Below, in pieces: positions 57,670-64,000 of a stretch of DNA of 64,000 bases; within the stretch, counting starts at the first letter, position 1, and each line of letters begins with the position of its first letter. The translations under genes and the position numbers were made by a program. Origin of the DNA: Chitinophagales bacterium (lineage in GTDB: Bacteria > Bacteroidota > Bacteroidia > Chitinophagales > UBA2359); NCBI GenBank assembly GCA_020636475.1, contig JACJXU010000003.1, positions 186,001 through 250,000 on the forward strand, written 5' to 3'. The notes beneath the pieces are model-generated. The model saw only the letters and a program-made list of their open reading frames with translations. It was not told where the DNA came from and did no database searches.

Positions 57670-57933
57670 ATGTCCAAGAAAAAATCAAACCCTAAGAAAC
57701 CGAAAGTTCATAAGGAATTAGAAGGTTTTGAAATAAATATCAACGAATACGGCGAAATAATTTCTAATATTTCGATTGATAAAATTAATGATTTTTTAAA
57801 TAGGCATGTGGACGATAAAAAATTGCGCGAGCGAGAGGACGAAGAATTAGATGATTTTGATGAAATGGGGGAAGATGATTTATCTTTGGAAGAAGATATG
57901 GACGCGGACGATGATGTGGGAGAAGAGGATTAA
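57670..57933 (+). CDS. Small acidic-tailed protein of unknown function
   Basis: An 87-residue protein starting at 57670 (MSKKKSNPKKPKVHKELEG). A basic N-terminal segment is followed by FEININEYGEIISNISIDKINDFLN and then a strongly acidic tail (about half of the last 40 residues are Asp or Glu). No known domain was recognised. Short proteins with a basic head and acidic tail are often chaperone-like or nucleic-acid-associated, but nothing here proves it. It precedes the B12-binding mutase subunit gene by 39 bp and is probably cotranscribed. Confidence 0.8.
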   Translation: MSKKKSNPKKPKVHKELEGFEININEYGEIISNISIDKINDFLNRHVDDKKLREREDEELDDFDEMGEDDLSLEEDMDADDDVGEED

Positions 57934-57972
57934 CTTGTAAAAAGAGTATAATAATTTTTAAGAAAAATAACA

Positions 57973-58398
57973 ATGGCAAATAACAATGTATCAAAGCGTC
58001 CTGTAAGGGTAGTAGTAGCAAAAGTAGGATTAGACGGGCACGACAGAGGCGCGAAGGTAGTTGCGGCTGCGCTGCGTGATGCGGGCTTGGAAGTAATTTA
58101 TACCGGACTGCGGCAAACACCCGAAATGGTAGTAAATACAGCCCTACAAGAAGATGCCGATGTAATTGGAATTAGTATTTTGTCGGGCGCGCACATGACC
58201 GTCTTCCCCAAAGTTTGGCAACTGATGAAAGAAAAAGAACTGAACGATGTATTGCTTATTGGCGGCGGCATTATTCCCGCCGATGATGTGCAACAACTCC
58301 AAGAAATGGGCATCGGACCATTTTTTCTGCCCGGCACTTCTACCCAAGAAATAGTCGCGTATATTCAAGAATGGGTAAGCACGCACCGACCATTCTAA
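57973..58398 (+). CDS. Cobalamin-binding subunit of a methylmalonyl-CoA mutase-type enzyme
   Basis: A 141-residue free-standing B12-binding domain. The cobalamin motif D-x-H-x-x-G is visible as [19 protein letters not shown] near residue 20, with the following SGAHMT and [11 protein letters not shown] loops that hold the nucleotide tail. This corresponds to the C-terminal domain of methylmalonyl-CoA mutase when the catalytic TIM barrel is on a separate chain. The partner large subunit is not in the window. The PduO-type adenosyltransferase upstream supplies the coenzyme form. Isobutyryl-CoA or ethylmalonyl-CoA mutases have the same domain, so the exact substrate is open. Confidence 0.9.
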   Translation: MANNNVSKRPVRVVVAKVGLDGHDRGAKVVAAALRDAGLEVIYTGLRQTPEMVVNTALQEDADVIGISILSGAHMTVFPKVWQLMKEKELNDVLLIGGGIIPADDVQQLQEMGIGPFFLPGTSTQEIVAYIQEWVSTHRPF

Positions 58399-59348
58399 AA
58401 ATCGTCCCAAGGATTTATTAGCTGCCGTCCTTCCAGAATATTGAGGTAACTAATGTAGCGACTCTCCGCAATTTCTTCACTTTCCACAGCATTGGTAACG
58501 GCGCACTTCGGTTCGGCTACGTGCAGGCAGTTGTTAAAACGGCAATGTTCCATACGCGTGCGTATTTCGGGAAAATAATGTCCCACTTCGGCGGGTTCGA
58601 GTAGTATAGGTTCCCATTCTTTCACACCCGGCGTATCAATAATAAAACTGTCGAAAACCACACCATCAAGTTTCACCTGAAACATCAGCGAATGTACCGT
58701 AGTATGCATGCCTTTGCCCGAATAGGTCGAAATTTCGTTTACCGGACGATTGAGTTCCGGTGCCAAAGAGTTGAGCATACTCGACTTTCCCACCCCCGAA
58801 TGTCCTACAAACATGGAAGTTTTGCCCGTAATAAGTCGCTTTATTTTGTTAATATCTCCCGCATCAAAACTCGAAACTAACAATATTCTGTAACCCAATG
58901 GAGTGTAAATTGTTTTCAGTTCTTCAAAATGAACCAAATCTTCTTTGGTATATAAATCTTTTTTATTCACCAAAATAACCGCCGGAATATGAAACATTTC
59001 CGCCGAAAGGAGAAAACGGTCGATAAAACCCTTAGAAGTTCGCGGTTGTTTAAGCGTTACTAAGAGCAATACCTCGTCAATATTGGCAGCCAAAATGTGA
59101 ATTTTTCGCCCATTGCGCGGCGAACGGCGACAGATGTAGTTATCGCGTGGCAAAATTTCGTGAATAATACCTTGCGAAGCATTATTTGTTTCTATTTCAA
59201 AATTTACATAATCGCCAACCACCAACGGATTGGTGCTGTTTATGTCATCTAATCGCAAATTACCTTTTATACGACAGTTAAAAATTTCATTATTTTCCGT
59301 ATGAATTTTATACCAACTTCCTGTGGCTTCAAAAACACGTCCTTGCAT
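58395..59348 (-). CDS. rsgA: Ribosome small-subunit-dependent GTPase RsgA
   Basis: RsgA is a GTPase that checks late 30S assembly. The 317-residue protein has the N-terminal OB fold (1-75) and the circularly permuted GTPase domain with G4 LVNKKDLYT before G1 [14 protein letters not shown] near residue 180, then [10 protein letters not shown] (G3). The C-terminal zinc site appears as [16 protein letters not shown] (Cys-x4-Cys-x-His-x5-Cys). The stop overlaps the end of the convergent mutase subunit gene by 4 bp. It starts 9 bp after pcrB on the same strand, forming a bicistron. Confidence 0.95.
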   Translation of the reverse strand: MQGRVFEATGSWYKIHTENNEIFNCRIKGNLRLDDINSTNPLVVGDYVNFEIETNNASQGIIHEILPRDNYICRRSPRNGRKIHILAANIDEVLLLVTLKQPRTSKGFIDRFLLSAEMFHIPAVILVNKKDLYTKEDLVHFEELKTIYTPLGYRILLVSSFDAGDINKIKRLITGKTSMFVGHSGVGKSSMLNSLAPELNRPVNEISTYSGKGMHTTVHSLMFQVKLDGVVFDSFIIDTPGVKEWEPILLEPAEVGHYFPEIRTRMEHCRFNNCLHVAEPKCAVTNAVESEEIAESRYISYLNILEGRQLINPWDDF

Positions 59349-59357
59349 AGTTAGGGT

Positions 59358-60131
59358 TTAGTCGCTAAATGTGGGTTGTTCGTTATAATTATGAATGGCA
59401 TTTGCCATTGTTTTTAGTAAATGGGGTTTGTCTTCCAATAAAGTACCTACTACTATTACATCGGCACCGGCTTTGCACAGCGCGCTTGCTTGTTCGGCTT
59501 TTCGGATACCGCCGCCAACAATAATAGGCAACTCCACGCTACTGCGAATACTTTCAATCATTGCTTCGCTTACAGCTTTGGGCGCGCCGCTGCCTGTATC
59601 CAAATACAAGAGTTTCATACCAATCATTTCGGCAGCCATAGCTGTGCAGGCAGCAATAAGCGGCTTGTTGTGCGGAATGGGTTGTGTGTTGGAAACGTAA
59701 GAAACCGTTGTAGGCGCGCCGCCGTCAACGAGCATGTAGGCGGTAGAAATAACTTCGATGTTCATTTTTTTGAGAATAGGCGCAGCCACTACGTGTTGTC
59801 CAATAAGCAATTCGGGATTTCGCCCGGATACCAAGGACAATAGCAAAATAGCATCAGCCTCATCATTTACTTGTAACAAGCTACCGGGAAAAATAACCGT
59901 AGGAATAGTACAGCAAGAACGAATATACTGGAGCAGTTTTGCGGCATTGTCATTGGCAACCAAACTACCACCTACCAACAACAAATCTACGCCTTCCACC
60001 TGCGCTACGTTCAATAAACTTCTGATACGTTTGGGTTCCGAAACGTCTGGGTCTATCAGCACTGCAAAGAGTTTCTTCCCTTTTTGTCTGGCTTCGCAAA
60101 TTTGTTGGTATAAAGAAACAGTAGTTATCAT
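59358..60131 (-). CDS. pcrB: Geranylgeranylglyceryl/heptaprenylglyceryl phosphate synthase family (PcrB/GGGPS)
   Basis: A 257-residue TIM-barrel prenyltransferase that links a polyprenyl diphosphate to glycerol 1-phosphate; the natural product in Bacteroidota is not certain. From the ATG at 60131 the N-terminus is MITTVSLYQQICEARQKGK. Family landmarks are LFAVLIDPDVSEPKRI, LLVGGSLVANDNAAKLL, and GMKLLYLDTGSGAPKAV followed by ELPIIVGGGIRKAEQASAL, the phosphate-binding end. It is first of a bicistron with rsgA and has a TATCTTTG promoter box 20 bp upstream. Confidence 0.9.
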   Translation of the reverse strand: MITTVSLYQQICEARQKGKKLFAVLIDPDVSEPKRIRSLLNVAQVEGVDLLLVGGSLVANDNAAKLLQYIRSCCTIPTVIFPGSLLQVNDEADAILLLSLVSGRNPELLIGQHVVAAPILKKMNIEVISTAYMLVDGGAPTTVSYVSNTQPIPHNKPLIAACTAMAAEMIGMKLLYLDTGSGAPKAVSEAMIESIRSSVELPIIVGGGIRKAEQASALCKAGADVIVVGTLLEDKPHLLKTMANAIHNYNEQPTFSD

Positions 60132-60150
60132 ACAATACAATGGTATCGAA

Positions 60151-60158
60151 CAAAGATA
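60151..60158 (-). promoter_or_regulatory. Bacteroidota -7 box (TATCTTTG) for pcrB-rsgA
   Basis: The minus strand reads TATCTTTG 20 bp upstream of the pcrB ATG at 60131, so the leader would be very short (about 15 nt). Confidence 0.6.
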
Positions 60159-60304
60159 ACTTTTTAGTTTGAAATCATAAGATAATAGCGTAAAATGTTT
60201 ACACTAAGTAATAGTTTAAAGAGACGATAAGGTGCTTTGCGTTACTTTGTGCTACAACAGTTTCGCTAAGTTCCACAAAGTGCGTGTTTAAAAATTCTGT
60301 GTTA

Positions 60305-60604
60305 TACCAAAACAGTATGAAGGTTGCGTATTGGCTTAGGAATTATTAAAGGTAAGTATCTGCCTCGCAACTTTGGGAGCAAAACTATGCTTGGGGACTC
60401 CTTCATTTTCTTTGCTTGTCCAAAGAAAACGAAGCAAAAGAAACGACACTTTTTTCAAGGTGTTTTTGCCCTTTACGGGCAAAACCGCAGCTTTTGGGCT
60501 AAATTTTTTCCAAGGCTTCAAAAATTTCTAACGCCCAAAAACTGCTATACTGCGAAAAAAGATTTTTACCTTTTTTAATACGCAATAACTATTCGATTTT
60601 AGTA
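60305..60604 (+). mobile_element. MITE-like element copy E (complete, 300 bp)
   Basis: This complete copy starts TACCAAAACAGTATG and ends CGATTTTAGTA. TTA flanks it on both sides (60302-60304 and 60605-60607), and the right TTA is the stop codon (TAA on the minus strand) of xerD. Hairpins: TTTTCTTTG (60406-60414) with CAAAGAAAA (60421-60429); TTTTGCCC (60464-60471) with GGGCAAAA (60477-60484); GCAGCTTTTGGGC (60487-60499) with GCCCAAAAACTGC (60533-60545). A 470-bp spacer without a gene (60141-60604) is otherwise empty. Confidence 0.9.
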
Positions 60605-61528
60605 TTACAATTCCTGCTGAAATCGCGGGTGAAATTTCTCCAAAGTCTCCCGCAAATACGTTTCGTTGATGTGGGCATAAATTTCGGTGGTGACAATACT
60701 TTCGTGTCCCAGCATATCCTGAATAGTACTCAAATCGGCACCGTTTTCGTACAAATGGGTCGCAAATGAATGTCGAAAAGTGTGTGGGCTTATATTTTGG
60801 CTGATACCCGCTTCTTTCGCCAAATTTTTGATAATAGTGAAAATCATTACACGGCTCAGTTTCGCGCCACGGCGATTGAGAAACACTATATCTTGGTGTT
60901 TGGGCTTAATGTTCAAATGTGCGCGTATATTTTCCATATAATACACCGTATGATTAATTGCCGCGCGATGTATGGGCACCAAGCGTTCTTTGTTGCCTTT
61001 GCCTTCCACTTTTATCAAGCCTATTTCAAAGTACAAATTGGAGATTTTGAGATTCACCAATTCACTTACGCGGAGTCCGCAGCCGTACAATACTTCCAAC
61101 ATCGCGCGATTGCGTTTTCCTTCGGGCGTGCTGTGGTCAATGCTGGCAAAAAGTGTATCTATGGCATCAAGGCTTAAATATTCGGGTAGTTTTTGCGGAA
61201 TTTTGGGAGCTTCCAGCAAATCGGCGGGATTGCCGTTGGGAAGTAAGTTTTCTATTTCTAAATAATTGAAAAATGCTTTTATACCCGAAACCATACGCGC
61301 TTGAGAGCGAGGCGAAATTTCTAATTCGTGCAAGTAGGTAATAAAAAGCTCTAAATCTTGCAGGCTGAGTTGCAAGGCACTTATTGATTCATTTTCGCGT
61401 AAATGATTTGTAGAAAAATCTTGCAACTTCGCAATATCTGAAAGATACGCGCCAACCGAATTTTCGGATAATCCTTTTTCTAATTGTAAAAAAGATTTAA
61501 ATCCATTGACAAGGCTATTCCAATCCAT
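60605..61528 (-). CDS. xerD: Site-specific tyrosine recombinase XerD
   Basis: XerD with XerC resolves chromosome dimers at dif with FtsK. The 307-residue protein has the N-terminal SAM-like core-binding domain (MDWNSLVNGFKSFLQLEKG onward) and the catalytic domain with Arg in LYGCGLRVSELVNLKI, His and Arg in HTFRHSFATHLYENGADLS, the GHESIVTTEIY segment with the last His, and the nucleophile Tyr in IYAHIN, giving the R-H-R-H-Y set. The product is normal in length, and the TAA stop is also the target triplet of MITE copy E. Confidence 0.94.
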   Translation of the reverse strand: MDWNSLVNGFKSFLQLEKGLSENSVGAYLSDIAKLQDFSTNHLRENESISALQLSLQDLELFITYLHELEISPRSQARMVSGIKAFFNYLEIENLLPNGNPADLLEAPKIPQKLPEYLSLDAIDTLFASIDHSTPEGKRNRAMLEVLYGCGLRVSELVNLKISNLYFEIGLIKVEGKGNKERLVPIHRAAINHTVYYMENIRAHLNIKPKHQDIVFLNRRGAKLSRVMIFTIIKNLAKEAGISQNISPHTFRHSFATHLYENGADLSTIQDMLGHESIVTTEIYAHINETYLRETLEKFHPRFQQEL

Positions 61529-61597
61529 ATAGCTTGTGTAAACTAAGCAAAATAAGCAATTTTTTTCACAAAAAATACAGATTTCATCAAGTGCATA

Positions 61598-62452
61598 TTA
61601 CAAAGCTGACGCACTAAAAGTATCTCCTTGCGAAATATCGCCGGTTTTGAAACCTTTGTTGAACCAGCGCATACGTTGCTCGGAAGTGCCGTGCGTAAAG
61701 GAGTCGGGGACTACGTAGCCTTGACTTTCCATCTGCAATTTGTCATCGCCAATAGCTTGGGCGGCACGCATCGCTTCCTCAATATCGCCGGCTTCGAGAA
61801 TATTTTCGTTTTGCATATAATGTGCCCACACGCCTGCCAAAAAGTCGGCTTGCAGTTCTAAGCGTACCGAAAGTTCGTTGTATTGTGCTTCGCTGAGGCG
61901 GCGGCGTTGCGCATCAACTTGTCCCGTAATTCCCAACAAATTTTGTACGTGATGCCCCACTTCGTGCGCAATTACATACGCCATCGCAAAATCGCCCGGA
62001 GCTTTAAAACGGTCGCGCAGAAGCTGGTAAAAACTCAAGTCGATATACACTTGCTGATCGGCGGGACAATAGAACGGCCCCGTTGCTGCGCTGGCATAAC
62101 CGCAAGCAGAACGGTCGCTTTGAGTAAATAATACCAAAGTAGGGTCTTGATACTTACGCCCCAACTGTTTTATGAAAACATCATTCCAAACATTCTCGGT
62201 TTCTTTCAATACTACCGAAACAAATTGTCCCATTTCATCATTTGCTTGTGTTTGTTGTGTGTTTCCGGGAGCTGATTGGGCGGGTTGATTACTTTGAACC
62301 ATATTTAATACTTCTAAGGGATTTTGCCCCAGCAACAAGCCGATAATTACGATAATAATACCGCCAATTCCAATGCCGCCAACTACTTTTCCGGCGGTGC
62401 CTTTTCGGCGGTCATCTACATTTGAACTTCCTTGTCTTCCTTGCCAACGCAT
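61598..62452 (-). CDS. ypfJ: Neutral zinc metallopeptidase, YpfJ family
   Basis: A 284-residue membrane-anchored metallopeptidase. Residues 1-20 are polar (MRWQGRQGSSNVDDRRKG), followed by a helix near 27-44 (VVGGIGIGGIIIVIIGLLLG). The zinc site HEVGHHVQNLLG lies near residue 165, with a downstream Glu-containing region (ELQADFLAGVWAHYM) supplying further ligands. The end is HGTSEQRMRWFNKGFKTGD, typical for this family. The function of YpfJ-type proteins is not established. It is cotranscribed with the upstream DUF4178-like gene (38-bp gap). Confidence 0.9.
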   Translation of the reverse strand: MRWQGRQGSSNVDDRRKGTAGKVVGGIGIGGIIIVIIGLLLGQNPLEVLNMVQSNQPAQSAPGNTQQTQANDEMGQFVSVVLKETENVWNDVFIKQLGRKYQDPTLVLFTQSDRSACGYASAATGPFYCPADQQVYIDLSFYQLLRDRFKAPGDFAMAYVIAHEVGHHVQNLLGITGQVDAQRRRLSEAQYNELSVRLELQADFLAGVWAHYMQNENILEAGDIEEAMRAAQAIGDDKLQMESQGYVVPDSFTHGTSEQRMRWFNKGFKTGDISQGDTFSASAL

Positions 62453-62490
62453 AAGCTTAATTTTGTTTGATTTAGAGGTAAGAAAATAAA

Positions 62491-63273
62491 TTAATTTTGA
62501 GGTGGAGGCAATAAACTTCCGAATGATTCATCGTGTACCACTTTTCCACTGAATGCTTCAATGCTTTTATCGTTCCAATAGTCAATTATCAAAGCTTTGT
62601 CGCGGTTTTCATTGTAATAATCAAAAGAGTAAAAAGTTTGGAAAGTATTGTCACCACGCACATCTAAGCCTTTTTTAGGACTTTCGCGATAGTATTTTTC
62701 ATCGCGATATTGTAATACGGGCGGCGGGTCAAAACCGTTTTCGCCGATATAGCGTTCCATATTTTCATCTACCGAAAAAATATTTACAGGCGTGAGTACA
62801 GGCACTAAAGGGTTGCGATTGTTTTTAAAAACACGCAAATGTACATTGTTTTCCTCATCTAAGTTGGTAATGAGCAAGTCCTTACTTACAGTGCGTTTGG
62901 CTTGTCCGCCGGCTTCTTCCCAAAAAATGCGGCGAACTTTGTCCACGCGCCATGTTTTTCCCTGAAAATCGAACACCGAACCTACTTGAAGGTCGCCCAA
63001 CTGATAGTCGAAAGAGTTGTAAGGGCGTTCAGCTAAAGCATTGAGCATGCTTTGGTCTTGGATGCTGGGCAATGCTGCCGTTACAGGATTGTCCAATTTG
63101 TACTGAATGTCTTTGCCAAGACGCTTGCCATATTGGAGTAATAATACACCTGCGGCGACAAGCAATAATGTGAAGAGATAGTTTCCACCTAAAAGTGCCG
63201 AAATGCCTAACAATATAAGCAATCCGCCACCAATCATGACCAATGTTCCGGTATATCGGGAAGTAAAAGACAT
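62491..63273 (-). CDS. DUF4178-like protein with two membrane helices
   Basis: A 260-residue protein. Two hydrophobic helices, near residues 10-27 and 28-47 (TGTLVMIGGGLLILLGI and LFTLLLVAAGVLLLQYG), anchor it in the membrane. The soluble part (~80-260) has the DUF4178-like layout LQVGSVFDFQGKTWRVDKV and later HDESFGSLLPPPQN at the end. DUF4178 is a beta-rich domain of unknown function. It is transcribed with ypfJ, which suggests a shared envelope role; that is inference. Identity to DUF4178 is moderate and not proven. Confidence 0.65.
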   Translation of the reverse strand: MSFTSRYTGTLVMIGGGLLILLGISALLGGNYLFTLLLVAAGVLLLQYGKRLGKDIQYKLDNPVTAALPSIQDQSMLNALAERPYNSFDYQLGDLQVGSVFDFQGKTWRVDKVRRIFWEEAGGQAKRTVSKDLLITNLDEENNVHLRVFKNNRNPLVPVLTPVNIFSVDENMERYIGENGFDPPPVLQYRDEKYYRESPKKGLDVRGDNTFQTFYSFDYYNENRDKALIIDYWNDKSIEAFSGKVVHDESFGSLLPPPQN

Positions 63274-63352
63274 AAATGTTGTAATTTTTTTACAAGATTA
63301 AAGGTAAACAATTTTGTTAAAGTTTTGCACAAGTGCATGCAAAATCAAGCAA

Positions 63353-63360
63353 CAAAGGTA
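63353..63360 (-). promoter_or_regulatory. Bacteroidota -7 box (TACCTTTG) upstream of the DUF4178-ypfJ pair
   Basis: The minus strand reads TACCTTTG 80 bp upstream of the start at 63273. It would give a longer leader of about 70 nt. Confidence 0.45.
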
Positions 63361-63423
63361 TGTCTAAATTAGTTTCCGAAAGAAAAATTATGTTTTGGAA
63401 CCTTGGCGAAAGGTATATGTTTA

Positions 63424-63722
63424 TACCAAAACAGTATGAAGGTTGCGTATTGGTTTAGGAATTATTAAAGGTAAGTATCTGCCTCGCAACTTTGGTTACA
63501 AAACTATGCTTGGGGACTTCTTCATTTTCTTTGCTTGTCCAAAGAAAACGAAGCAAAAGAAAGGACACTTTTTTCAAGGTATTTTTGCCCTATTCGGGCA
63601 AAACCGCAGTTTTAGGGCTAAATTTTTTCCAAGGCTTCAAAAATTTCTAACGCCCAAAAACTGCTATACTGCGAAAAAAGATTTTTACCTTTTTAATACG
63701 CAATAACTATTCGATTTTAGTA
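63424..63722 (+). mobile_element. MITE-like element copy F (complete, 299 bp)
   Basis: This copy starts TACCAAAACAGTATG and ends CGATTTTAGTA, with TTA on both sides (63421-63423 and 63723-63725). The right duplication directly precedes the TAA stop (63726-63728 read on the minus strand) of the next gene. It is nearly identical to copies D and E, so it is one of the youngest. Hairpin 2 has the loop TATTC. The rest of the spacer 63274-63423 shows only the promoter box. Confidence 0.9.
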
Positions 63723-63725
63723 TTA

Positions 63726-64000
63726 TTATTTAAAAGTAGGAAGATTGTAATCCAGCCCAATAGAACCCATATTATAGTTCTGTTTTGCGCCGATGTATTT
63801 ATTCAGGTTGAACATGGCTTTGCCATACAAGTTGCCTGTAATGCGTACCTTCAAGCCCAAATCTAAGCCCCAATAGTAGCTGTTGGCTTTGGTTTGCGGG
63901 TAGAGTTCATCGTAGTAAGGGTAGTAGAGGTTGCTTTTGTAAATACCCGGCGCGGCAAAAAGGATAAGGTTATTTTTGTCTTCAATGTCTTTGTACACAT
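63726..64000 (-). CDS. Outer-membrane beta-barrel-like protein, C-terminal fragment (5' end outside window)
   Basis: About 90 C-terminal residues are visible; the start lies beyond 64000. The fragment has alternating aromatic/hydrophobic strands (SNLYYPYYDELYPQTKANSY, YWGLDLGLKVRITGNLYGKA) and ends in GSIGLDYNLPTFK. This is the usual end of a Bacteroidota outer-membrane beta-barrel protein (OMP_b-brl type); no further assignment is possible. The stop codon at 63726-63728 is adjacent to the TTA target duplication of MITE copy F. Confidence 0.6.
   Translation of the reverse strand, partial: VYKDIEDKNNLILFAAPGIYKSNLYYPYYDELYPQTKANSYYWGLDLGLKVRITGNLYGKAMFNLNKYIGAKQNYNMGSIGLDYNLPTFK

Noticed and set aside
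60324..60578. Open frame of 84 codons inside MITE copy E, with similar frames in copies D and F
   Set aside because: The frames start with TTG in the terminal repeat and are broken in the older copies. The conserved features are stems rather than codons. Several frames on both strands stay open because the sequence is repetitive, so a protein is unlikely.

Overview
The window is a 64 kb chromosomal segment of a member of the Bacteroidota. Evidence for this: proteins with type IX secretion (T9SS) C-terminal sorting domains, a long phylum-type NusB (313 aa), many promoter boxes of the TAnnTTTG type, almost no Shine-Dalgarno sequences, and the families DUF2279, DUF2851, DUF2795 and a GGGPS/PcrB-type enzyme. 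It could be a Saprospiria- or Chitinophagia-like lineage, but that placement is only a guess. No rRNA, tRNA, CRISPR array, phage or complete insertion sequence was recognised.

Layout. 1-6463 (+): the C-terminal two thirds of mfd, a GNAT acetyltransferase, a flavin reductase-like protein, a membrane-anchored FMN glutamate-synthase-like protein and a DUF2279 protein. 6464-9150: a degraded accessory zone with an orphan gene, a cupin, a truncated ATP-grasp-like gene, an ADP-ribosylglycohydrolase remnant and the first copy of a small transposable element. 9151-12590 (-): groES-groEL and a Glu/Leu/Phe/Val dehydrogenase. 12591-25746 (-): an envelope and secretion block with a thioredoxin-like T9SS protein (signal peptide apparently frameshifted), a 1452-aa SBBP/PKD T9SS protein, an M1 peptidase with a C-terminal beta-barrel-like half, an SGNH lipoprotein and a FadL-type channel. 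26031-29741 (+): a large NtrY-like histidine kinase. 29769-32960: a second accessory patch (amine oxidase, N-terminally truncated VOC gene, orphan XRE regulator, membrane protein, element copy). 32961-49189 (-): rimP-nusA-infB, deoC-lhgO-lipoprotein, a glycosyltransferase, DUF2851, DUF898, lpdA, a catalytically degenerate CBM20-esterase and nusB. 49319-52623 (-): an AAA+ ATPase, a LOG-family protein and a sodium:solute symporter. 52745-58398 (mostly +): acs, marC, an ABC ATPase, a PduO-type cobalamin adenosyltransferase, DUF2795, an alkyltransferase-like gene on the minus strand, an acidic small protein and a B12-binding mutase subunit. 58395-64000 (-): rsgA, pcrB, xerD, ypfJ, a DUF4178-like protein and a partial outer-membrane protein, with two further element copies.

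The most unusual feature is a MITE-like element present six times. Well-preserved copies are 299-325 bp, have imperfect ~28-bp terminal inverted repeats and 3-bp TTA/TAA target duplications, and fold internally into several conserved stems. Three copies are nearly identical, which suggests recent mobility. Two sit exactly at, or next to, the TAA stop codon of a gene. Other points worth attention: a terminator-like hairpin in the short leader of rimP-nusA-infB; a sigma-54-like promoter with a perfect palindrome ahead of groES; an esterase that has lost its Ser and His catalytic residues; an apparent 1-bp frameshift in a signal peptide; and two structured intergenic elements of unknown nature.
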